DNA of 64,000 nucleotides from S015-6 sp964384945 (lineage in GTDB: Bacteria; Desulfobacterota; DSWW01). Both the position numbers and the translations under genes were made by a program. Shown here piece after piece: positions 1-8,213 of this stretch; position 1 is the stretch's first letter; every line of letters begins with the position of its first letter. Location of the stretch: NCBI GenBank assembly GCA_964384945.1, contig CAYLMK010000001.1, positions 372,001 to 436,000 on the forward strand, given 5' to 3'. A model generated the notes under the pieces. That model was not told the origin of the DNA. It was given only the letters and a program-made list of their open reading frames with translations, and made no database searches.

Positions 1-943
1 TCCCGATGTCCGGCCAGGTCAGATCGATCGGCTCGAACCCGGGGACATCCAGCCATGGGACCGGGATTTCCGAGTAGGCCCGGTAGTAGGCGGCGTTGAT
101 CTCCACCCCCTGGAGCAGCAGGCCGACCCGGACGCCGTACCGGTCCGCATCGAAGGGGTCCTCGACCGTCTGCGTGACCTGCATGAGGCTGGCCAGCGAG
201 AGGGGGTCTTCCAAGTCCTCGACCGTGTTCCGGCCCACGGGGGGGATGATCGGCGAACCGTCGATGATCTCCTCGCCGTTCGTGTTGTCGACCTTTCCGG
301 GAACGTAGTACCCCTCAAGGGACACCGAGGAGAAGGGGCCCACGTATTCGAAGGCCAGGTTCACGCGCAGCATGAACAGGGGCACGAGACGCTCGAGCAG
401 ATCCACGGCCAGGGAGGTGTTGTCCGTCGGGTTGATGCCGTCCAGGATGCGCAGGGTGGTCATCTCACCCCAGGACATGACCTGCCTGCCCACCCGAACA
501 AAGAGCGGACCGCCGGCAAGGTCGAAGTAGCCCAGGAACAGATCGGCATCCCACTTCAGGTCGTTGATCTGGTCCCGGTTATCGAAGAGATAGAAGTTGC
601 GGGTTTCGTCGTCCTTGAGCACGTCCGGCCCCGCGTCCCATGCGCTGTCGTAAAAGAACCGGAACTGCAGGAAATAGTTGAAGGAGAGCCAGGACGCAAT
701 GTTCCCCAGGTCGTGCCGCCACTCGACAAAAAGGAGATTCCGCTGGGTGACCAGATCGCCGGCCTCGATCGGAATCGGGTTGTTCTCCGGAGTCTCGACC
801 GTCCGGAAGGTGGACTCGAGCTTGAGCCTCCCGAGCAGGCTCCACTTGCCGTTGTTTTTGTCTGTCAGGAGGGCCTCGGCCACCCCGGGATCCAGCAGGA
901 GCAGGAGCAGCCACCACCCCAGGAACCTCGCCCACCGTCTCAT
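1..943 (-). CDS. DUF1302 family outer-membrane protein, C-terminus cut by window edge
   Basis: The reading frame is open from an ATG at 943 to the window edge (314 codons), so the C-terminus is missing. The N-terminus is a signal peptide (basic start, Trp/Leu-rich core, likely cleavage after a VAEA motif near residue 24). Residues around 150-185 carry the family signature GPLFVRVGRQ, a following WGE, and an LDGINPTDN element. These are nearly matched by the second DUF1302 gene at 26243-27871 (VGRQNLAWGE, LINPLDN). DUF1302 proteins are predicted outer-membrane beta-structured proteins that co-occur with DUF1329 proteins in clusters for hydrophobic compounds. The ATG overlaps the stop of the upstream RND gene (ATGA), so the two are probably translationally coupled. 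The family call is firm; a pore or transport role is inference. Confidence 0.85.
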   Translation of the reverse strand, partial: MRRWARFLGWWLLLLLLDPGVAEALLTDKNNGKWSLLGRLKLESTFRTVETPENNPIPIEAGDLVTQRNLLFVEWRHDLGNIASWLSFNYFLQFRFFYDSAWDAGPDVLKDDETRNFYLFDNRDQINDLKWDADLFLGYFDLAGGPLFVRVGRQVMSWGEMTTLRILDGINPTDNTSLAVDLLERLVPLFMLRVNLAFEYVGPFSSVSLEGYYVPGKVDNTNGEEIIDGSPIIPPVGRNTVEDLEDPLSLASLMQVTQTVEDPFDADRYGVRVGLLLQGVEINAAYYRAYSEIPVPWLDVPGFEPIDLTWPDIG

Positions 944-3240
944 GGACGCCCCTCCTGGCGAAGGCCGGCGGGCCACCGGCCCCTGCGCAAAGCGGCAAGG
1001 GCAGGCAGGAAAAGGGCCGACGACAGCCCCGCAAGCAGAACCGCCATGCCCGATGCAAGGGCCATCCCGCTCAGGAATCTCAGGCCGATGAAGAACCAGG
1101 GGAACAGCCCGGAAAAGACGAGAAGCCCCAGGAACGGGACGATTCCCAACCGGCCTCGGAATCCGGGGTGGCCGTCCGGTCGGCTGCACCCGGGTTCATG
1201 GGCGGGCATTCCGATCTCACGAATCTGCGCGTAGGCGAATACCGGGCAGAATCCCACGGTCGCAGCCGCCACGGTCGCGGCCGGCATGTCGATCTTCATG
1301 CCTGCCGCCGCCATGATCAGCCACACCCCGCCCTGCGCCGCGGCGATCGGAAGGGTGATCACGAGGCCCTGGGAGAGGGAGCCGGTTGCCAGGACCCCGC
1401 AGGCCAAGACGATCAGGAAGGCCGCCGCCAGGGTCTTCCGGTATGCGCGACGCGCGCCGTCGTTCACGGCCTTGGTCATGCCCAGCAGGCCCCCTCCGAG
1501 CCGGAAGACAAGCCTCGCCGACGGATGGCGGTCGATATAGGCCTGCATCCGCGCGGCGACCTCGTCGATCCGCTCCGTCTCGGCCCACGGAAAGAAGGGG
1601 GAAACGGTCGCTTCGGTGAAAGTCTTGTCGATGAACCCCTCTACCCCCCCCTGCTCGACAACCAACTCTCCCATCCCTTGGACCTGCTCCCGGGACAGAG
1701 GAACGGTCAGCCATTTGGGGTTTCCGTCCATCATCATGCTGCGCGCCGCCTTCACCATCATGTCGAACGCAATGCTGTCCCGCGCCCCGCACTGCTTTCG
1801 GAGGTAGCGGCTGAAATCGCCGATCGCAAGCACCGCCTCCGGATCCAGGAGCCCGCCCGGCTCGTTTGCCCTCGCATGGACGAGGAGCTGATAGGGCCCC
1901 ATGAACTTCTCGGCCAGGAGCCGAAAACACTGATTCCAGGGATGGTCGGCACGGATGTAGGAGGCTCCGGGCACGTTGTCGCCGACCTCGAGCCTCGCTG
2001 CGGACAGGCCGCCCAGGAAGAGGAGCGCCGCGAGAAGGGCCGCCGCGAGGAATCTCCCCCTGCCTGCTGAGAAGAACGTAAGCGAAGAGGTTTTGCCGGG
2101 TCGCCCGGGCTCCTCGCCGTCCCCCCTTCCGGACGGCGCGCGGACGAAAGAGAGCAGGACGGGCAGGGCGAAGACCACGACGGCCACGGTGCCGACCGTC
2201 CAGAAGAGGCCCATCCAGGCCAGGCCCTCGAACGCGGGAATCCCAGCGGCGAACAGGGAGACGAAGACCCCGCCCGACGTCACGATGGAGACGGCGAGCG
2301 GGACGCGGCCGTAAGCGGCTCGAATCGCCGGAGCCTTGTCCCGGGTGCACGGGTAGGCGCGTTCGTAATGCTCGAGGACGAGGACCCCGTAGGCAAGAGA
2401 AAAGAGTCCCAGGATCACGGGAAACAGAAGAGGCATGGGGTTCAGTTCCACACCGGCCGCGCCGACCATCCCGAACGCCCACAGAAGGCTGAGAACCATG
2501 ACGAGGACGGGCAGCAGGACCCCGCCGAGGCTCCGGAAACGGGCGAAAAGGGCCGCCCCGGCTAGCAGGAAGGTAGCCGCGGCCGCGACAGGAATATGCC
2601 GAAGGCCCATGGAACGCATCTGGGCCTCGATGAGCTGGGGTCCCATGAACAAGAGCCTGTGCCGTCTGTCCTCTTCGCTCGACCGGATCGCCTCGACTCC
2701 GCTGAGAAGCTCCTTGAGCAGCTTCTCATCCGACCCCTCGACGAGAGATGCCGTGATCATGGTGGCCGTTCCGTCGTAGGACACATACCGGCCCGGCCCC
2801 TTGGGATTCACGGCCACCATGCGCTTGAGCTTCTCGAAATCCTCGGCCGTCTCCGGCCATGTTCTGCCCAGGATGGGCTCCATGGCCAGTCCTTCGCCGG
2901 TATTCTCGTAATGGGTGATCCCCCGGGTCAGGGAGGTGATCCCGCCGGGCAGCACGCCGTCAATCGTGGTCAGTCTTCGGGTGATTGCGTCGATCTTCCG
3001 GATCGTCTCCGGGTTGTAGATGTCGCCGCCCTTCACCTCGAGGATGGCGATCAGCATGCGGGGCTCCGGCGCCATTTTCCGGATGGCCTGCAGGGCGGGC
3101 AGGAAGGGGTGCCCTGTGGGAAGCATCGAGCCGAGCGGGTCCCCCGCGGGGCGGATGTGTGTAAGCTGAGAGAAGAGGAACGCGGTCCCGGCCAAAAAGA
3201 CCGCGAGGACCGGAACCCGAAACCGAAGCAAGAAGCTCAT
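940..3240 (-). CDS. RND superfamily transporter (MMPL / HAE3-like)
   Basis: About 766 residues from the ATG at 3240, where the protein begins MSFLLRFRVPVLAVFLAG. The frame extends upstream to 3444, but that part runs into the previous gene and lacks transporter character. The layout is typical of RND exporters: one N-terminal membrane helix, a large periplasmic domain (about residues 35-215), a block of five to six helices, then the same pattern repeated, with a last helix block ending in a basic tail. Proteins of this class (MmpL, HpnN, sterol-sensing-domain-like RND) move lipids or other hydrophobic molecules through the inner membrane or periplasm using the proton gradient. It lies between the YCF48 and DUF1302 genes and ends in a 4-bp overlap with the latter. 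Direction and substrate cannot be read from sequence. Confidence 0.85.
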   Translation of the reverse strand: MSFLLRFRVPVLAVFLAGTAFLFSQLTHIRPAGDPLGSMLPTGHPFLPALQAIRKMAPEPRMLIAILEVKGGDIYNPETIRKIDAITRRLTTIDGVLPGGITSLTRGITHYENTGEGLAMEPILGRTWPETAEDFEKLKRMVAVNPKGPGRYVSYDGTATMITASLVEGSDEKLLKELLSGVEAIRSSEEDRRHRLLFMGPQLIEAQMRSMGLRHIPVAAAATFLLAGAALFARFRSLGGVLLPVLVMVLSLLWAFGMVGAAGVELNPMPLLFPVILGLFSLAYGVLVLEHYERAYPCTRDKAPAIRAAYGRVPLAVSIVTSGGVFVSLFAAGIPAFEGLAWMGLFWTVGTVAVVVFALPVLLSFVRAPSGRGDGEEPGRPGKTSSLTFFSAGRGRFLAAALLAALLFLGGLSAARLEVGDNVPGASYIRADHPWNQCFRLLAEKFMGPYQLLVHARANEPGGLLDPEAVLAIGDFSRYLRKQCGARDSIAFDMMVKAARSMMMDGNPKWLTVPLSREQVQGMGELVVEQGGVEGFIDKTFTEATVSPFFPWAETERIDEVAARMQAYIDRHPSARLVFRLGGGLLGMTKAVNDGARRAYRKTLAAAFLIVLACGVLATGSLSQGLVITLPIAAAQGGVWLIMAAAGMKIDMPAATVAAATVGFCPVFAYAQIREIGMPAHEPGCSRPDGHPGFRGRLGIVPFLGLLVFSGLFPWFFIGLRFLSGMALASGMAVLLAGLSSALFLPALAALRRGRWPAGLRQEGRP

Positions 3241-3403
3241 CTCGCAGAAAGTCCCTGACGCTGAAGCCTGTCCCCGAAGGCTTGGTTCCAAGAGGCCGGC
3301 CAAGAATGCCCGGATGCAATCCAGGCGAAGCTTGTCCCCGCGAAAGTCGGCAACGAAGGGCGAGCCTGACGCCGGGGTCGGGCGTTTTTGACCAGCCTCG
3401 GAG

Positions 3404-4426
3404 CTACCAGCTCCACTCGCCGTTCTCCAGGCGGCCGTACGCACCCTCCTGGCCCACGATCAACCCCTGTATCCCTCCCGATGTCGCCGCGTGAAGATCG
3501 ATTCCGCACAACCAGAAACGCTTGATCCCCTCGGGCACCTCCACCCGGCGCCAGGTCGCCCCCCCGTCGGTCGTCCGGACGATATGTCCCCCCGAACCGG
3601 CTGCAAAGCCTAGCCCGCCGACCACGTCAAGGCAATACAGCTCCGGCCCCGGGTACCCCGTCGTTCCCTCGATCCACGTGCGGCCCTGGTCCCGGGAACG
3701 GGCAAAAGCGCCGTCGATGCCGACTGCGTAAAGAACGCCCGAATCGTAGGCCATGGCATACAGGATCCTTCCTTCCATCGTCGTTTTGTCGTAAAGGGGG
3801 GAGTCGGACTCTTCCCAGGTCGCTCCTCCGTTCCGGGTCGTGAAGATCCTGCCCCTGTCTCCCGCAACACATGCCCTGAAAGGCGCTGTCACGGCCACCG
3901 CGAAGAGGTTGATCTCCTCGTCCAGTTCCAGCGAGAGGCTGAGCGAGACATTCTTCCAAGTCGTCCCGCCGTCCGAGGTCGTCAAGACCGTGGATTCGGC
4001 CCCCACCGCAAAGCCGTGGGCTGTGTCCGCAAAGTCGATGTCCAGGAGATACGCGTCCACCCCGCAGGACTGCGCCTCCCATGTCCTTCCCCCGTCCCCC
4101 GAATGAAGGATCGCGCCGCCCTGTCCGGCAACCCAGCCGTGCTCCTCGTCCGCGAAGCACGCCGCGGCCAGGGCGTTCGTCGTTCCGCCCGCAACCTGCT
4201 TCCACGTTTCCGCCCCGTCCTCGGAGAGGAAGATCTTGCCCCGGTCCCCCACCATAAGGAAGCGGCCCGCGGGCGTTGCGGCCGATGCAAACAGGTCGAC
4301 ATCCACGACCGGCTCGGCCCCCTCGACGCCCGGGAGATCCGCGCCGATGGTGAAGCAGCAAGCCAGCACCGCCGCGCCCAGAGCGGACAAAGAGGCCCTG
4401 TTCCTCCGCCCCCTGCTTCGTTGCAT
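3404..4426 (-). CDS. YCF48/BNR-repeat secreted beta-propeller protein
   Basis: 340 residues from the ATG at 4426, chosen because it places a basic N-terminus and signal-peptide core (SALGAAVLACCFTIG) at the start; the longer frame from 4591 adds residues of no protein character and overlaps the DUF1329 gene. Six repeats of the type G-x-x-G-x-I-x-x-[ST]-x-D-G-G-x-T-W are visible, for example SEDGAETW, SGDGGRTW, TSDGGTTW, TRNGGATW, SRDQGRTW and TTDGGATW. This is the YCF48/photosystem II assembly (HCF136-like) propeller pattern. In proteobacterial DUF1302/DUF1329/RND clusters such a propeller is a regular companion and is thought to act in the periplasm or at the outer membrane as an assembly or binding partner. 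It starts 23 bp after the DUF1329 gene in the same operon. The 163 bp to the RND start appears non-coding. Confidence 0.85.
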   Translation of the reverse strand: MQRSRGRRNRASLSALGAAVLACCFTIGADLPGVEGAEPVVDVDLFASAATPAGRFLMVGDRGKIFLSEDGAETWKQVAGGTTNALAAACFADEEHGWVAGQGGAILHSGDGGRTWEAQSCGVDAYLLDIDFADTAHGFAVGAESTVLTTSDGGTTWKNVSLSLSLELDEEINLFAVAVTAPFRACVAGDRGRIFTTRNGGATWEESDSPLYDKTTMEGRILYAMAYDSGVLYAVGIDGAFARSRDQGRTWIEGTTGYPGPELYCLDVVGGLGFAAGSGGHIVRTTDGGATWRRVEVPEGIKRFWLCGIDLHAATSGGIQGLIVGQEGAYGRLENGEWSW

Positions 4427-4449
4427 GGCGCCCGCCGCCTCGCCCTGGC

Positions 4450-5763
4450 CTATTTGTAGAACTTGATGAAGCCGGCCCGCGTAAAGATCAGCGGATCCAC
4501 ATCCTTCGCAAAGATCGTTCGATACGCCCCCTCGCGATGAGGACCGCAAAGCGTGGAGCCGTGGTTGCGCCTCATGTCCACCTCGACCCATGCGATGTTC
4601 TTGATGAGCCGGAACCTGCCGTCCGGAGTCTCGAGGGCCTGCGTCGGATAGTAGGTGCCTTTCCAGAGCTTGCCTCCCGGGTCCGTGATCCGCTTGTACA
4701 CGTGCGTGAAGGTCCCCTGCTCGATCCAGCCTTCACAAGGGCCGTATCCGTAGTTCGGGTTCGTGCTGCGGGACTCGACCACCCAGACCTTCGACTTCAC
4801 CCAAACGAGATCCATGATGTGCCAGGGAGCGCCCTGCCAGGCCGGATCCTCGAACCCGAGGGTGAGCTTGACCCCGGTCTCCGCATACCCCATCCCCAGA
4901 TCCCCCTTCTTACCCCACTCGAGCCTCCTCGCGTTCGGGGAGAAGTGGGGCACCAGGGCGTCGCGTTCCCCCAGGTACCGATAGGTCCCTTCGTCCATGT
5001 TCGTCTTGGGCCCTCCGGCCCAGGAATCGTCCGGCGCGCCGTCCAGGCCGAAGTGCGTGTCGGAGCCGGCCACCCGGTGAGAGAGCCTCTTCACGCGCCT
5101 GAGCTCGGGCGTGTAGGCGTATCGCATCCCGGGGTTCAGGGGGTGGAGGGGATACATGGCCAGCGTGCCGGTGCCCGCCATGCTGAAGGGCTGTCGGAAG
5201 ATCGTCACCTGGGCGAAATCGTACTCCGACTTCTCCGGATCGAACTGCGTGTAGTATTGATCCAGGACGAGGGCCTTCTCCAGCCCGCTGCGGCTTATGA
5301 CGAGCCAGTGCAGCTTCTCTTTGATGGTACCTTGCAGGAAATTCTCGTTCATCATGTAGTTGTACATGAGCATGACCGGAAACGTGGGATCGCCCGGATC
5401 CGGTTCCGGAAAGGGGTATCCCTGGATGCCGCGGGCCGGCCGGCCGGTCTTCACGTCGATCATCCCGTTGTGCTCGTCGATCCTGTACCGCCCCAGGTTC
5501 GCCTGCCAGTTGTCCTTGACCGCCTGGGGGACGAACGACTTCGGCTCGAAGTTCAGCACGCCGATCTTCATCGTGAGGTCACCGGACTTGACCCAATCCA
5601 GAACATAGTCCGGCACCAGGCCCTCGATCTTCTCGAAATTGCTCTTGTCGATGATGTCCCCGGGCTCGACGTCCGCCCGGGCGGGCTGCACGAGGCAGCC
5701 GGCGCTCCACAAGACCATGACAAGGAAAAGAGACCCAGGCAATCCGCGGCTGAGGCATTTCAT
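4450..5763 (-). CDS. DUF1329 family periplasmic/outer-membrane protein
   Basis: 437 residues from the ATG at 5763. The N-terminal hydrophobic stretch ends in PARA-D, a good signal peptidase I site; a Cys earlier in the hydrophobic region makes a lipoprotein possible but less likely. The mature N-terminus (VEPGDIIDKSNFEKIEGLVP) matches the second DUF1329 copy at 27921-29219, where it is VSPGDVLDRSNYEKAEGLLP. Other shared blocks are an IDEHN/LDEHD element, GIQGYPFPEPD versus GIEGIPFPQPD, and a Trp-rich C-terminal half. DUF1329 has a LolA/LolB-like fold prediction in the literature and is nearly always next to DUF1302. It is the first gene of the minus-strand operon, with the candidate promoter about 95-125 bp upstream. 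Its role in carrying a hydrophobic ligand is inference. Confidence 0.88.
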   Translation of the reverse strand: MKCLSRGLPGSLFLVMVLWSAGCLVQPARADVEPGDIIDKSNFEKIEGLVPDYVLDWVKSGDLTMKIGVLNFEPKSFVPQAVKDNWQANLGRYRIDEHNGMIDVKTGRPARGIQGYPFPEPDPGDPTFPVMLMYNYMMNENFLQGTIKEKLHWLVISRSGLEKALVLDQYYTQFDPEKSEYDFAQVTIFRQPFSMAGTGTLAMYPLHPLNPGMRYAYTPELRRVKRLSHRVAGSDTHFGLDGAPDDSWAGGPKTNMDEGTYRYLGERDALVPHFSPNARRLEWGKKGDLGMGYAETGVKLTLGFEDPAWQGAPWHIMDLVWVKSKVWVVESRSTNPNYGYGPCEGWIEQGTFTHVYKRITDPGGKLWKGTYYPTQALETPDGRFRLIKNIAWVEVDMRRNHGSTLCGPHREGAYRTIFAKDVDPLIFTRAGFIKFYK

Positions 5764-5857
5764 GGATTCGTGCTCCCCTTTCTTTCAAACGGTGGACATC
5801 CGGGGCAGATACCGCTCCGATTCGGCAGGCCTGACGCCGTCTCCACTAAGAAGAAGG

Positions 5858-5887
5858 CTTATACAACAGTTTGTTTCCGTGAATCAA
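5858..5887 (-). promoter_or_regulatory. Candidate sigma-70 promoter of the DUF1329-YCF48-RND-DUF1302 operon
   Basis: Read on the minus strand, TTGATT (5887-5882) and TATAAG (5863-5858) are separated by 18 bases, in an AT-richer pocket of the 261-bp divergent gap between the operon (start 5763) and the SCP2 gene (start 6025). The match to TTGACA/TATAAT is moderate, so this is a candidate only. Confidence 0.35.
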
Positions 5888-6024
5888 TTCCCCGCCTTTC
5901 GGCTCCTTCCCTTTTCCGGAATGCGATGCTGTGGTATAGACTATTCTGTTTCATGGACCGTGGATCAGGGAACACGAAGGGAAGGGTAGCCGGGGGGACT
6001 TGAATCGGAAGAAGGAGAAGGAAC

Positions 6025-6354
6025 ATGGAAGTCACTACGCCAAAGGAGTTTCTGGAAAAGGTTCTGCCGGAGAAGTTCGATCCGGAAAAGGCGGCGGGCC
6101 TTTCGGCGGTCGTGCAGTTCAAGATCTCCGGCGAAAACGGCGGACAGTGGGTGCTCAGGATCGAGAACCAGAAGCTCGAGCTTTCGGACGGAACGACGGA
6201 CAGCCCGAACATGACCCTGATCATGAAGGACAAAGACTACGTGGATCTGGTCAATGGGAAGCTCTCCGGTCAGAAGGCCTTCATGACCGGGAAGCTCAAG
6301 TTCAAGGGCGACATGAACCTCGGGATGAAACTGCAGAAGCTGGGCCTGATCTGA
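6025..6354 (+). CDS. SCP2 sterol-binding domain protein
   Basis: 109 residues from an ATG preceded by GAAGGAGAAGG. The sequence is a stand-alone SCP2 domain: it begins with a helix (residues 1-25), has the strand pattern VVQFKISGENGG - WVLRIENQKLEL, the DSPNMTLIMKDKDYVDLVNGK helix entry, and the characteristic GKLKFKGDMNLGMKL close. Bacterial stand-alone SCP2 proteins bind fatty acyl or other hydrophobic ligands in the cytoplasm and are common near acyl-CoA metabolism genes. It stands at the head of a plus-strand run opposite the DUF1329 operon. Domain identity is clear; the ligand is unknown. Confidence 0.9.
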   Translation: MEVTTPKEFLEKVLPEKFDPEKAAGLSAVVQFKISGENGGQWVLRIENQKLELSDGTTDSPNMTLIMKDKDYVDLVNGKLSGQKAFMTGKLKFKGDMNLGMKLQKLGLI

Positions 6355-6466
6355 TCGAGAGGGCGGCCTCGCAAGGCCCGGAACGCGATTGCAGATGCGC
6401 AAGGGGGGGGCAGGAGAGCCCCCTTCTTCGTTGCTCGAGAAGAGCAGGGAACCGGAAGCGGGGTCC

Positions 6467-7696
6467 ATGGACTCGAAGGCGGAAATCATCGACAGGCTGC
6501 GGACCCACATCTGCCGGATCTGCGACCGGATCGGGCCTCGCCCCCCGTGCAGCGACGCTGAAAGAAGATGCGCCGAGTACATCCGGGACGAATGGAGGAA
6601 GCACGCGGACCAGGCCTCTCTCGAGCCCTTCACCTGCCATCCGGGCGCCTATCCGGCAGCATTCCGCTGGCCCATCGCCCTGTTCATCCTGGCCCTCTGT
6701 CTCTACCACCTGATCCCCCTGCTTTCCCTGGCCTGCTCCCTCGCGTCGCTCCTGATCCTCGTGTTCAACCTGATCCTGAACCGGGAGCTGATCGACAAGG
6801 CCTTTCCCCGGGAGACGTCCTGCAACGTATGGGCCAAGTTCACCCCCCGGGGGGCTTCGGACCGGGCCCTGCTCATCGGCTGTCATCATGACGCGAACTA
6901 CGCCTTCCCGATCATCAACCGGTTCGGTTCACGTTTCGCACACTTCATGGCCGTGGTGGTCCTCTCGAACGGGTTGCTCACCCTCCTGGCCTCCCTGCAT
7001 GTCCTCGCTCCCCTCACAGGGCCGGCTTGCCTGCTCGCCGCCTACCCGAAGGCGGCCTTTCCGCTGCTGCTTCTCCTGACAGCCACGGTTCCGGTTCAGC
7101 TCTACGTCTTTCTCAATGTCCTTTCCAAGGAGCCCGTGCTCGGCGCAAACGACAATCTGAGCGGAGTGGCCGCCTGCCTTCTCCTCGCAGAGCGTCTCGC
7201 AGGGAAGGAAGCCCGCCCCGAGCGAACCACGGTGTGGCTCGTCTCGTTCGGCTGCGAGGAGTGCGGGATTCGAGGGAGCAAACGGTTCGTCGAGCGGCAC
7301 CGGGAGGAAATCCGGCAAGCCCATGTCCTCAACCTGGACATGGTGGGCGGCAAGGGAACCCGGCTCCGCGTGGTCACGAAGGAGGTAAAGAATCTGGTCC
7401 GTCTGTCTTCCCGGATGGTCCGCCTCGTGGAGGAAGCAGCGCGCAGGGAGGCAATCCCGCTCGAGGCCGGCCCCATCCTGGCCTTCACGGACGCCATGGC
7501 CTTCGCCGGCAAGGGATTTGAAGCGACATCCCTCGTCGGCCTGGACAAAACGGGCATGCCGGACACCTACCACTCGGTCGAGGACGTACCGGAACACCTC
7601 GACTACGACCTGCTCTTCGACAGCTACAGGCTCTGCCTGGCCGTGCTCCGACACATCGACTCCCTGCCCTCCCCGACCCCGCTATCCTGCCGCTGA
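6467..7696 (+). CDS. Membrane-anchored M28 family zinc metallopeptidase
   Basis: 409 residues from the ATG at 6467 (a TTG-initiated extension to 6389 is possible but lacks a ribosome site). The zinc-binding pattern of M28 aminopeptidases is present: the first His and Asp in GCHHDANY, the bridging Asp in GANDNLSGVA, the catalytic Glu pair in GCEECGIRGS, the Asp in NLDMVGG and the last His in TYHSVEDVPEH. Unusually, two hydrophobic blocks (about residues 65-105 and 160-225) interrupt the N-terminal half, predicting several membrane helices between the N-terminal cap and the catalytic domain. Such membrane M28 proteins may cleave peptides or remove acyl or glutamyl groups; the substrate is not evident. 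It follows the SCP2 gene by 112 bp on the same strand. Confidence 0.85.
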   Translation: MDSKAEIIDRLRTHICRICDRIGPRPPCSDAERRCAEYIRDEWRKHADQASLEPFTCHPGAYPAAFRWPIALFILALCLYHLIPLLSLACSLASLLILVFNLILNRELIDKAFPRETSCNVWAKFTPRGASDRALLIGCHHDANYAFPIINRFGSRFAHFMAVVVLSNGLLTLLASLHVLAPLTGPACLLAAYPKAAFPLLLLLTATVPVQLYVFLNVLSKEPVLGANDNLSGVAACLLLAERLAGKEARPERTTVWLVSFGCEECGIRGSKRFVERHREEIRQAHVLNLDMVGGKGTRLRVVTKEVKNLVRLSSRMVRLVEEAARREAIPLEAGPILAFTDAMAFAGKGFEATSLVGLDKTGMPDTYHSVEDVPEHLDYDLLFDSYRLCLAVLRHIDSLPSPTPLSCR

Positions 7697-7916
7697 AGTG
7701 AACATCACCAACCGGAGCACTCCCGAGCGAGACCCTCCGGGCACTTGATCATTTCTTCTTCAGGTCTTCGTCCGGTCAGTACCGGATGCCCCGGACCGCG
7801 TGCGGAAGCCGGCACAGGCAGGAATGCTCGGTCGGGATGGGACCAAGGTCCCATAGCTTTTCCGTTTCCACTCCAGTAACCTACCTCTTCGAACCCGGGG
7901 AAAACCCTCCGGGAGC

Positions 7917-7929
7917 GGGGGGGGGGGGG
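7917..7929. repeat. Run of 13 G in a 292-bp gene-free gap
   Basis: An uninterrupted tract of 13 guanines lies in the gap between the M28 gene and the small open frame at 7989. The rest of 7697-7988 shows no gene, no tRNA and no recognisable riboswitch. Long G tracts are slippage-prone, but this one is not inside a convincing coding frame. Confidence 0.8.
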
Positions 7930-7988
7930 AGCCTTGTGTCGTTCGGGCTGTGCGTGAGAGGAATACCGCCCCCAAAAGGAGACCCTTG

Positions 7989-8195
7989 ATGATCCCGATG
8001 AAACGCGGGATAGGAGGCAGGGCTGTCGTCTTCGGCAACCGGATCGCCTGCGCACTCCTTCTCGCGGGCTTGCCGTTGGGGCCCGCCCGCGACATCAAGA
8101 GGAACGACCAACAGACGCTTTCGTTCAGGACCGGCAACCCCCGTAGCCCGATGGGGGATCTTGTTCAAGTTCCGATTCCTGCCTTCCAACCTTAG
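7989..8195 (+). CDS. Small possible secreted protein (68 aa), unsure
   Basis: The ATG at 7989 has a good ribosome site (AAAGGAG, seven bases upstream). The N-terminus is basic and followed by a short hydrophobic stretch (IACALLLAGLPLG), which could be a weak signal sequence. The remaining ~35 residues have no recognised domain. The frame ends 18 bp before the deacylase gene, so it could be a leader or a decayed gene. I do not recognise it. The ribosome site is the main support. Confidence 0.3.
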   Translation: MIPMKRGIGGRAVVFGNRIACALLLAGLPLGPARDIKRNDQQTLSFRTGNPRSPMGDLVQVPIPAFQP

Positions 8196-8213
8196 CTGAA
8201 GAGGACGAAGATC

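Noticed and set aside
7786..7989. Short plus-strand frame through the G tract
   Set aside because: No ribosome site or domain; composition is that of non-coding DNA.
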